Shown in pieces: positions 8,341-15,495 of a stretch of DNA of 27,145 bases (position 1 is the stretch's first letter; each line of letters begins with the position of its first letter). The notes beneath the pieces were generated by a model. It had not been told where the DNA came from. It was given only the letters and a program-made list of their open reading frames with translations, and ran no database searches. This stretch comes from Acidobacteriaceae bacterium (lineage in GTDB: Bacteria; Acidobacteriota; Terriglobia; Terriglobales; Acidobacteriaceae): positions 1-27,145 of the forward strand of contig JASHUR010000177.1 of assembly GCA_030039895.1 (NCBI GenBank). Direction: 5' to 3'. Position numbers and translations under genes: made by a program.

Positions 8341-10652
8341 GACCGTTTATCCTCTCCTGTCGAGCGATGGATATCTTCTGGCTTCCACTGCACTGGGAAG
8401 TCTTCAGTAAGACCCCATTTCGCCATCTCAAAATTGGTAAAGCCGAGGCGCAGCGCCGGCGAGTCGGGCTTAACCCGGAAATCGCGATGTTCCGGATCCA
8501 CGAAGAGCGGGTCAGCAAAGACCGAGTGACGATCCCAGCCCAACGCTTGCCACTCAACAAGGTTGTAACGCCTGGGATTGCGCCGCCCGTCTTGACTGCG
8601 GAACTGGTCGACGACAGCCTGAAACTCGCCGCCCTGAACGTAGAAGAGATTGCGATCCACCTCGTCAAACCAAGGACCGTCGGCGGGCGGCGCTATCACT
8701 GAGTGAAACATCTGTGGCCACCATGGCCATCCCTCAGGGAACTCTGTAGCGGCGCCTTGCAGCACTGTGATGTTGTTGTAATAGCGATCGTGGTTATAGT
8801 TATTTCCCACGTGGAAGGCGGGCGCAACCCGGGATTGGTACCAGATGTTGTTGTAGACTTCGCGATAGGCTCCTTCCCTCCATTTGAAGGAGACGCCGAT
8901 GGAGATGTTGTTGTAGATCTTGTAGTTGGAAGCTCCGTCGTCGAGATTGAGCCCCCATCCCGGCCTGCTGGTTCGATTGACGAAGAGGTTGTTGCGTACT
9001 ATGACCGGTTCCATGGCGTCGACCAGCACATCCCATGCGTCGATGCTACGGTCGTCGGTGTAAGGTCCGTGAGACTGAGCGAGGCACCAAGCGCGATCAC
9101 GTCCCCAGGCGTTGAACGGGCCGTGGTCGGCAGTCTCAAGTACGGTGTCATGGGTCTCATTGAATTCAATCACGTGGCCGCCCCATGTTCCGTCACCCAA
9201 GCAGATCGCGGCACGAGGCATGTTGTAAATGAGGTTGTGGCTGGCAGTGATCCTTTTAGCGCGTGATATATAGACACCTGCAATCTGCTTACCATAGAAG
9301 CCGCAGTCGTGGATCAGGTTATTGTGAGCCGTGCATTCAAAGGGGAAGGCGCGCTGGGTTCCGGTGGTCTGTTCGATATCCCCGACAAAAGCGATAGCGC
9401 TGTCGCCGGCCTCAGTGAATTTGCATCCGCTGACCGAAAAGCCCCTGTTGAAATTATTCACGAAAACTGCATTACCGCCAACGGCATCGAACCAGCAGTT
9501 AAGAATGGAACAATTACACGTGCCCTCCGCGAATACCGCGCCGCCCCGATGAATGGACCAGTCACTCAAAGATGGAACGTCGTATCGGCTCATGTAGGAC
9601 GTTAGCGTATGGCTGATGCGCATGCCCCTAAACGTGATGTTCTCGATGGGATTGGATTGGCTACCGGCGAAATGGATGACATATTCATGTTCCGGGACTT
9701 CAATGCGCGCATCATGCAGACTTATGCCAGGGGAAGGGTAGTAGTAGAGAATACTGGACGTCTTGTCAAGGAACCACTCTCCCGGAGCATCCAACTCCTC
9801 AAAGATGTTTTCCACGAAGAAGCGGGAGTCAGGACCCACGGAAGCAGGGTTGGAACTCCATTTGGCGCCTAGCTGCTGTCCCCCCTCCCTAAACCAAAGA
9901 AAGTGCCGGTCCCGGTCCACCCCTTTGAGGCGCCACATCAGGTTGCCCCAATAAGCGTTTTGGAATATGTGGATCTCGCCGTCTTGCGGGTTGGCCCATT
10001 GACGGTTGGTGAATGTGGCGGGGTTGTACTCGACGCCCCGCGGGGCCTCGCCAGAAAAGGTCATATCGGCATTGGGGCGTACATAAGGATCCGTGACGCT
10101 GTCTGGAATCGACCCTGCAGCCTGTACATAGCCGGACTTTCCAGGAACACTGGGGTCGTAGTTCGGATACCGGGCGCGGATTTGCCTCTTGCCGTTCACA
10201 AAAAGCTGCGTAAAGTAGATATCCTTGGGCACAGGGCTTTTCATGATCCCGTTGCGGTACGGTGTCCAGGTGCAGGTAAGCCGGCGCCCGCCGCTGAGAA
10301 GGACAGACTCTCCCGGGTAGGCGGCGTACGTTATTGGACTCTCCGGAGATCCAGAGTCGGAAGGGGTGAGCGTAAGAGGGGCCGTGAGGTAATGAGTACC
10401 TTCGCGAAGCCATACGGAAACGGGCCGCTGGCGCGCGATGCGGCGAACTGCTTCCTGCGCGCGATGAAGACTGGCAAAGGGACGAGATTCCGTTCCCGGG
10501 TTCCGATCATCGCCCCTGGGCGATACATAAAATGAGTTCGCATCCGATACGTGCTCTTCGAGGTATGTCTCCGCAAGCAAGCTCGAAGATTCAGGAACAA
10601 TTCCTACCATCGCGGTGCTGCCGGTCAGCTTGAGAAAGTCACGCCTGTCCAT
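8337..10652 (-). CDS. Tat-exported right-handed beta-helix protein, GH141-like
   Basis: The 771-residue product begins with a twin-arginine signal (MDRRDFLKLTG). The N-terminal region (about 40-130) has the FYVSPRGDDRNPGT opening, the ASLHRAQEAV segment and ITYAAYPGESVLLSGG, typical of exported right-handed parallel beta-helix hydrolases. The central part (about 330-620) is rich in Asn and short beta-strand repeats such as NNLIHDCGFYG, SHNLIYNMPRA, VRNNLFVNR and IYNNISIG, the ladder pattern of a beta-helix. This architecture and length resemble GH141, which includes an alpha-L-fucosidase from rhamnogalacturonan-II degradation, but I cannot confirm family membership or catalytic residues by eye. 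An AGGAGGG ribosome site (10664-10670) lies 11 nt upstream of ATG 10652 and a good promoter is further upstream. It is probably the first gene of the minus-strand operon. Confidence 0.75.
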   Translation of the reverse strand: MDRRDFLKLTGSTAMVGIVPESSSLLAETYLEEHVSDANSFYVSPRGDDRNPGTESRPFASLHRAQEAVRRIARQRPVSVWLREGTHYLTAPLTLTPSDSGSPESPITYAAYPGESVLLSGGRRLTCTWTPYRNGIMKSPVPKDIYFTQLFVNGKRQIRARYPNYDPSVPGKSGYVQAAGSIPDSVTDPYVRPNADMTFSGEAPRGVEYNPATFTNRQWANPQDGEIHIFQNAYWGNLMWRLKGVDRDRHFLWFREGGQQLGAKWSSNPASVGPDSRFFVENIFEELDAPGEWFLDKTSSILYYYPSPGISLHDARIEVPEHEYVIHFAGSQSNPIENITFRGMRISHTLTSYMSRYDVPSLSDWSIHRGGAVFAEGTCNCSILNCWFDAVGGNAVFVNNFNRGFSVSGCKFTEAGDSAIAFVGDIEQTTGTQRAFPFECTAHNNLIHDCGFYGKQIAGVYISRAKRITASHNLIYNMPRAAICLGDGTWGGHVIEFNETHDTVLETADHGPFNAWGRDRAWCLAQSHGPYTDDRSIDAWDVLVDAMEPVIVRNNLFVNRTSRPGWGLNLDDGASNYKIYNNISIGVSFKWREGAYREVYNNIWYQSRVAPAFHVGNNYNHDRYYNNITVLQGAATEFPEGWPWWPQMFHSVIAPPADGPWFDEVDRNLFYVQGGEFQAVVDQFRSQDGRRNPRRYNLVEWQALGWDRHSVFADPLFVDPEHRDFRVKPDSPALRLGFTNFEMAKWGLTEDFPVQWKPEDIHRSTGEDKRS

Positions 10653-10697
10653 GCTCTGCTAATCCCTCCTCGGCAGCGCTCGTCAAAGGTTCAGCCA

Positions 10698-10727
10698 TTT
10701 ATAGCAAGGGCTGGGAACGATCGTCAA
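10698..10727 (-). promoter_or_regulatory. Sigma70-like promoter of the beta-helix operon
   Basis: Read on the minus strand, a -35 box TTGACG (10727-10722) and a -10 box TATAAA (10703-10698) are separated by 18 bp. They lie about 46 bp upstream of the beta-helix start codon and its AGGAGGG ribosome site. A 14-bp perfect palindrome abuts the -35 box on its upstream side. Confidence 0.6.
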
Positions 10728-10728
10728 T

Positions 10729-10742
10729 GGGCAGTACTGCCC
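10729..10742. promoter_or_regulatory. 14-bp perfect palindrome, candidate operator
   Basis: GGGCAGTACTGCCC reads identically on both strands and sits 1 bp upstream of the -35 box of the beta-helix operon promoter. Position and symmetry suit a dimeric regulator, more likely an activator given the upstream placement. No regulator gene is adjacent; the only one in the window is the FadR-type protein 11 kb away, and its own control region does not show this sequence. Confidence 0.4.
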
Positions 10743-10950
10743 CAATCCGTTGATAAGAATTGGCGGCGAGAGGGCTGTAGTTCGGGGTTTGTGAAAGCGA
10801 AACCAGCTCAGGGTATTGTTGCGGCGGCGCTTGCCACGATTTCGTTGCGAGCTGCGCTCGAGTGATGGTATCGGGCCTGCTTTCTTGGACAGTGGTTCTC
10901 TAAACATCAAAATACGGGCCTGCAGATTCGTGGATAGCCGCGAGCTCATC

Positions 10951-11580
10951 TCAGATAGCTAGAGGCAAGGCTTGCAGTGCCGTCTTTCCGTTGGCAATCC
11001 GTACTTCCAGAGTTGTCGTCGCAGGACGAGCTGATGCGCATGTCAAACTAGGCGCCCGCTGCTTGAAGATCAAAAACTACAATCCCTCGGGCCGTGCCAG
11101 CAGCAGGTCCGCTGGCGAGGCCAGACCCTTCGCGCCATCAGAACGTTGTAGGTGATCACCGCCAACCGCAGCCGGACCGCACGGCTCCCAGTACATTCTC
11201 CACCATGGCGTGTACCTGTTGCAGGGTCCCCGCCTTCTGCCCGATGTCATTGGACCAGCCTCCCCGCCGTCCAGTCCCAAGCCTGGCTCGCCAACACAAA
11301 GTGCTTCTTATAGATTCCGTCGGCAAGCAAACCTCCTTGCTGAGTGCGAATCCGGGTGTCAATTACCGCAACCGCAGGCTGTCCCTCCGCTCGTCCGTTC
11401 CCCCGACACAGAGCTGACCTCGGCACATTCCTCGATGTTCTGCAAGTCCGGAGCTCCATGAAGTTCCCTGGCCGTCTGTGGCACGCAAACTCTAATCGCA
11501 CCTGACAACCCCGTCCCATCTTCAGCATATTCGCGGAAGCACCCTCCGACAACGATAGCGCCTGACATATATGAATGCCT
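10951..11580 (-). pseudogene. Decayed IS1380-family transposase, C-terminal part
   Basis: Piecing frames together on the minus strand gives the order of an IS1380-type transposase C-terminal half: AVIDTRIRTQQGGLLADGIY, YKKHFVLASQAWDWTAGRLV, QKAGTLQQVHAMVENVLGA, RLRLAVITYNVLM, ASPADLLLARPEGL, FLIFKQ and HAHQLVLR. Normally Trp would follow VQ, but here it is TGA, and one inserted G then shifts the frame before QKAGT. The usual R-F-G-A-N-A-A-W segment before RLRLAV is missing, further frameshifts follow, and a stop interrupts ARPEGL. The last homologous frame ends at 10951. The N-terminal half is absent; the intact LamG gene ends just beyond, at 11646. No clear terminal inverted repeats were found. 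The element is dead, but it marks an insertion between the beta-helix operon and the LamG gene. Confidence 0.72.
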
Positions 11581-11645
11581 TTGAGCATGAGTGATCTTCC
11601 CCCATCTGGCTTTTAGCCTGCGAACGACTGCTCGTTTCCTTCTGT

Positions 11646-13772
11646 TCAGGGAGCGGTTGGCACCACTTCAACATGGAACGCTGCGGTCGATTGCCTTTGC
11701 ATCCACACGACCAGATCGGTGCCTCGCAGCCTGCGAACATACCCCTCCCGATAGCTCCTGCCCCAGGTCACTGGCTTTCCATTGATTTCGAGCCGCGCCG
11801 CGCCTTCTCCCCAGTTCTTGATCACAATTGCAGGGTCGTAAAGCGGAGAAGCGGCAGATGCATTGAAGGTCAGCTTCAGTGTGGCAGGCGTCTCAGGTTC
11901 TGCTCTCGTCACCGTGTAAGCGCGCTGCGTGGGATCATAACTACCGTTTTGATATCCGTCGCCCACAACCTCCATTCTCGGAGGCGAGAGCCACGACTTT
12001 GCTAGCGGGATCAGTCCTGCAATCGGTTGCGTTGTTAGACCATCCATCAGAATCTTCGTCTCAGTGTTCGGCCCCATCGAATAGTCCTTCCAGTACAGAT
12101 GCGAAAGCGAGCTTGAAGAGGCGCGATCAGATGCGACACACGGTCGACCGCTCGAGGAGATTTGTGCTACTGGCCAGTGATTCCAGCACTCGAAATTGAA
12201 GTATGTTCTCTCGCCGTTATAGATATTTGCTGTCGCGCCATCGGGCGATACGATCTGAAAGGGCTTCCACTCGGATTTCAGGTTGACGAGTTGGATATTC
12301 GGATCTGCAGGACCAGTAAATCTTGCTGGTCCATTTGGGAAGGTAAAACTTCCCGCTGCCTTTGGTCGCCATGAATAGGTCTTTACCTCTCCCTGCATGT
12401 TCTCGAGCGTTATTGCATTCCAGTTGATATCATCATCCGGTCTGCTGTTGGGTTGGTTGAGTACAATCGTCTCCTGCCACTCGTGTGGTCTATTGATCTC
12501 CGTAGAGTGAAGGATTTGTTTCCGCACTGCTATCCCGTCCGGGTAGACGGTCCAGTATTCATCTGCCCAATCGCCCCAGCCCGTGTAAGGATCCGGCCAG
12601 GCAAGCTTATACTTCTCAACCTCTGCCAGTGCATACCGCCAATGCACAACCACACGGGCGTTATTGCTTTCGAGGATGCTTACGTGCGAGTACCGCTCCT
12701 GTTTGTCCGACATCGGTTCGCAGTCTCCGCCGAGGGGGCACCCTTTGCCCCACGTTTCCAGAAACTCATCCGTATACCACTTGTCGTTCTCGGTTACCCA
12801 TGCCGGAATATAGTTCGCGCCCTGCCAGAAGACCAAACGGATTGGCGACTCGTCGAACCGCACGACCACATCCGAGTCCGGGCCAATGCGCCGCATTCGG
12901 TCCCAGGTATCCTGATAGTGGAGTGTCGTGTAGTAAGCGCCAAAGCGGCCGGCTCCGGGAGGCCCCGAGGGCATCTTCTGCCACGGCAGCACCTCTCTCG
13001 GCGGAACCTGCACGGCAGCATATGCATGAGCAATTTCGCCGGCGCTGAGTGCCCGATTAAACACTTCTACACTATCCAGAAGTCCATCCAGCGAGTACCA
13101 GATTGGGTAATACGGATGGATGGCTGCTTCTGGAAAGGGCAAGGTCGCCCGGCGAACCCGGCCAATCAGAATGTTTGTATCCGCTGGAGTCAGTTCTCCA
13201 TCTACCCGCAACTGCCCTGCCAGCCGCCCGTCGATGTATACCTTTAGCACACCCGAGCCGTGATCGGCTTCGTAGCTTCCTGTGATGTACGCCCACTTTT
13301 TCAACGGCAATTCCTCCGTCGAGGTGAGTGTCTTCCACTGACCATCGATCGATGCACGCAGCCCCACGTGTCCAAATGCATCGATACCGAATAAAAATCC
13401 CTCTTGCTCCTCCCGTTCCTGATCGACAACCGGCACCCAGTTCCACGGATAGGTGTTCAGGGCAACCCACGCATCTACTGTGAAACCATCTGTGCCAACA
13501 GACGGCGCTTCTGGCGCCTGAATCGTCACACTCGTGGTATAGCCGTCAAATCTCAGGGCAGTGCCCGTGACGCCTTTGACATACTTGTAGAAACCATCTA
13601 TTTCGCCCTTTGCACCATGCACGTTTTCAAGCACAGTGCCTCCCTGATCCTGTTGAAACGACCATTTCGCGATCAGACCGCGCTCCTGGGCACGGGAAAA
13701 ACCGACTCCCAACGCGCACATCAGGAGCACTACGACACACGAGAGAATATTAACCAGTCGTTCACAACGCAT
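11646..13772 (-). CDS. Exported LamG-domain protein with unknown C-terminal domain
   Basis: The 708-residue product has a Sec signal peptide (hydrophobic stretch ILSCVVVLLMCALGVGF, likely cleavage after SRA). Next is a LamG/concanavalin-like domain (about 33-250), with LIAKWSFQQD, GTALRFDG, FTVDAWVALN, the YIDGRLAGQL strand and a closing LDSVEVFNRALSAGEI. The remaining ~450 residues form a conserved domain I cannot assign to a named family. It contains RLVFWQGANYIPAWVTEN, ARVVVHWRYAL, PYTGWGDWADEYWTVYPDG, FNFECWNHWPVAQI and VIKNWGEGAARLEING. Its Trp/Asp/Glu-rich patches suggest carbohydrate binding or cleavage. A shorter window-edge gene at 25859-27145 carries the same domain. A GGGGGAG ribosome site lies just upstream of ATG 13772. 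It stands alone between two decayed transposases, so it may be transcribed separately. Function is unknown; export and setting suggest action on extracellular glycans. Confidence 0.8.
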   Translation of the reverse strand: MRCERLVNILSCVVVLLMCALGVGFSRAQERGLIAKWSFQQDQGGTVLENVHGAKGEIDGFYKYVKGVTGTALRFDGYTTSVTIQAPEAPSVGTDGFTVDAWVALNTYPWNWVPVVDQEREEQEGFLFGIDAFGHVGLRASIDGQWKTLTSTEELPLKKWAYITGSYEADHGSGVLKVYIDGRLAGQLRVDGELTPADTNILIGRVRRATLPFPEAAIHPYYPIWYSLDGLLDSVEVFNRALSAGEIAHAYAAVQVPPREVLPWQKMPSGPPGAGRFGAYYTTLHYQDTWDRMRRIGPDSDVVVRFDESPIRLVFWQGANYIPAWVTENDKWYTDEFLETWGKGCPLGGDCEPMSDKQERYSHVSILESNNARVVVHWRYALAEVEKYKLAWPDPYTGWGDWADEYWTVYPDGIAVRKQILHSTEINRPHEWQETIVLNQPNSRPDDDINWNAITLENMQGEVKTYSWRPKAAGSFTFPNGPARFTGPADPNIQLVNLKSEWKPFQIVSPDGATANIYNGERTYFNFECWNHWPVAQISSSGRPCVASDRASSSSLSHLYWKDYSMGPNTETKILMDGLTTQPIAGLIPLAKSWLSPPRMEVVGDGYQNGSYDPTQRAYTVTRAEPETPATLKLTFNASAASPLYDPAIVIKNWGEGAARLEINGKPVTWGRSYREGYVRRLRGTDLVVWMQRQSTAAFHVEVVPTAP

Positions 13773-13861
13773 CCAGACTCCCCCTTATAATTCTGTGGAA
13801 CTGCACCAGAATCTCCGATTACAACGACACTGTGCTGCCTTGGGGTCACGCACATCCCTCG

Positions 13862-14055
13862 CCCTCCGTTGGCAAACCGCCGTGGGAGTTCTCTCTAAGT
13901 ACATCCCTGCTGGGAGTACATCCCTGCAGGGCGACATAAAGAATCGCGTTCAGCACCTGAAGATTGGTCAGGTGTACACTTTCGCGGTGCACTGGCAGGC
14001 TTTCACGGATCTCTTCGTACTGCTCAGGCGTGATTTCGATATGCCGGCAATTTAC
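13862..14055 (-). pseudogene. N-terminal fragment of an IS5-family transposase
   Basis: On the minus strand the sequence reads CRHIEITPEQYEEIRESLPV, then LTNLQVLNAILYVALQGC, and in another frame GCT*RELPRRFANGG. This matches the start of IS5-type transposases, in which the sequence after NAILYV normally runs G-C-K-W-R-x-L-P-x-R-F-G. The expected Trp codon is replaced by TAG, and a 17-bp tandem duplication at 13898-13931 disrupts the frame just before it. Nothing of the DDE catalytic part remains. The relic fills most of the gap between the zinc dehydrogenase and the LamG gene. Confidence 0.65.
13898..13931. repeat. 17-bp tandem duplication
   Basis: Two adjacent 17-bp copies of AGTACATCCCTGCTGGG (second copy with one change, CTGGG to CAGGG) lie inside the IS5-type transposase remnant. 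17 bp is not a multiple of three, so the duplication itself shifts the reading frame, which explains part of the inactivation. Confidence 0.75.
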
Positions 14056-14086
14056 CAGTTTCAGATGTCACTAGCCTGAACACGTC

Positions 14087-15067
14087 CTAGTCTGGATGAT
14101 TCACATCCACAATCGCCTTAATCAGTGTCTTTCGTTCCGTAAGGCTGCTGAATTGCGATACAACATCCGAAAGCCCCAGCCGGTCGGTTACCCAGTGAGA
14201 AGTATCGATTCTGCCTTCCTCGATTAGCCGAATGATGCGAGGAAACAGTCCGAAGCTGTTGCGGCTGGCAAAAAGAGTAACTTCCTTTCGGTGAAAAAGC
14301 GAATCGTCAATCGAGACAGGATCTCTTGTCAGCCCTACGAATATCAATTTCCCACTTGGCACGACGTGTGACAGACTCTCGGCCATAGCTGTTGCGCTGC
14401 CCGTTGCGTCGAACACTGCATCAGCCGCCCGGCCATCGGCTGTCTCGGAGGACGAATAGCCCATCCGTTCCACAAAAGCCCGGCGCCACTCGCTCTTCTC
14501 GACAATGTGGACATCGGCGCCAGCTTCAGCGGCAAACTGAGCCACGGCGATTCCGATCGGACCAGCGCCTACGATCAGCGCTCTTTCGCCTTCTTTCAGC
14601 TCACTGCGCTCGACGGCATGAGCTCCGATCCCCAGTGTCTCGACCAGAGCCAGCTGGTCGAGCGTCAGTCGGGTGGACTTGTGCAGAAGTTCAGTGGGCA
14701 CCGAAAGATATTCCTGCATGCCCCCGTCCACGTGAATTCCGAGGATTTGGAGACGTTCGCAGCAGTTATTCTTGCCCCGCTTGCAGGCATGGCAGGTACC
14801 GCAGGTCAGATAAGGCTCTATGGCACATCGGTCGCCCCTCTCTACGCCCTTGCTATTGACTGGCGCATGTTCAACGACCCCAGAAAGTTCATGTCCGATA
14901 ATTCTTGGGTATGTGTAGATGGGATGCCGGCCCGCGAAGGCATGAAAGTCGCTCCCGCAAACACCAACCTTTTCGATACGCACCAAGGCATGCCCTGCGG
15001 CTTGAACGGGAGCCTCTGCCTCCCGCTCGGCGAATCTTCCCGGTGCTTCCAATAGAATCTGCTTCAT
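14087..15067 (-). CDS. Zinc-dependent MDR alcohol dehydrogenase
   Basis: The 326-residue product is a medium-chain dehydrogenase. The catalytic zinc site is VCGSD (Cys37) with GHE (His59, Glu60). The structural zinc lobe is C-x2-C-x2-C-x7-C at residues 89, 92, 95 and 103. The Rossmann motif GAGPIG lies near residue 167, followed by a V-E-K segment consistent with NAD preference. It resembles the RspB/LgoD (L-galactonate 5-dehydrogenase) type of sugar-acid dehydrogenases. It is transcribed divergently from the GH29 fucosidase and has its own strong promoter at 15114-15142, with AAGGA just before ATG 15067. From context the substrate may be fucose, fuconate or a related polyol. As the AKR in the fucose operon already supplies a sugar dehydrogenase, this one may act on a different intermediate; the assignment remains open. 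Confidence 0.85.
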   Translation of the reverse strand: MKQILLEAPGRFAEREAEAPVQAAGHALVRIEKVGVCGSDFHAFAGRHPIYTYPRIIGHELSGVVEHAPVNSKGVERGDRCAIEPYLTCGTCHACKRGKNNCCERLQILGIHVDGGMQEYLSVPTELLHKSTRLTLDQLALVETLGIGAHAVERSELKEGERALIVGAGPIGIAVAQFAAEAGADVHIVEKSEWRRAFVERMGYSSSETADGRAADAVFDATGSATAMAESLSHVVPSGKLIFVGLTRDPVSIDDSLFHRKEVTLFASRNSFGLFPRIIRLIEEGRIDTSHWVTDRLGLSDVVSQFSSLTERKTLIKAIVDVNHPD

Positions 15068-15113
15068 TTCCTTGCCCAGCTCCGGCGTATTGGTTCAGCC
15101 ATGATTGCTGTGA

Positions 15114-15142
15114 ATTGTATTTGGCCATTGCTGCGGCGTCAA
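15114..15142 (-). promoter_or_regulatory. Sigma70-like promoter of the MDR dehydrogenase gene
   Basis: On the minus strand TTGACG (15142-15137) and TACAAT (15119-15114) are separated by exactly 17 bp, about 47 bp upstream of ATG 15067. The -10 box differs from consensus at one base. Confidence 0.65.
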
Positions 15143-15215
15143 CAGTTTCCCTTTTCACATCGACACAGGCACCTTGACCGACCTTCAGCAGAGGTGCTCA
15201 GATGCAAGAAACCAC

Positions 15216-15245
15216 TTGACAGTAAAAAACGGGTGGTGCTAGTGT
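15216..15245 (+). promoter_or_regulatory. Possible promoter toward the fucosidase gene
   Basis: A perfect -35 hexamer TTGACA (15216-15221) is followed after 18 bp by TAGTGT (15240-15245), a weak -10 match. It would give a leader of about 240 nt before the GH29 gene. No better pair was seen nearer the start. Confidence 0.3.
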
Positions 15246-15426
15246 TCACCTTCTGTCAATGGCTGGATCAATCTGCGTTGCTACATTAGGGACAGTGTGC
15301 TTCGAAAAGAGGGAGATTCGGCGAAATTAGATCTTTGGGACGTGCCTTCTTAAACACTGCCCGCGGGGACGAGTGAAACGGAGCGATGAGTCGGCCGCCA
15401 CGAATGCAAACGGATCTGATGCGTCA

Positions 15427-15451
15427 GAATGCCATTCGCTCAGCGGCATTC
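15427..15451. promoter_or_regulatory. Inverted repeat upstream of the fucosidase gene
   Basis: GAATGCC (15427-15433) and its exact complement GGCATTC (15445-15451) are separated by 11 bp, about 45 bp before the chosen GH29 start codon. It could be an operator or an mRNA hairpin; 7-bp arms can also arise by chance. Confidence 0.3.
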
Positions 15452-15495
15452 CGAAATGCACTGCAGAGCAAACATGCTGAATTATGAGGAAAATG

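Noticed and set aside
8703..9266. 187-codon plus-strand frame inside the beta-helix gene
   Set aside because: It is antisense to the repeat-rich helix region; its Val-rich translation mirrors the Asn-rich repeats of the real gene.
12453..13247. 264-codon plus-strand frame opposite the LamG gene
   Set aside because: It is fully antisense to a conserved exported protein with a paralogue in the window, and its translation has no domain pattern.
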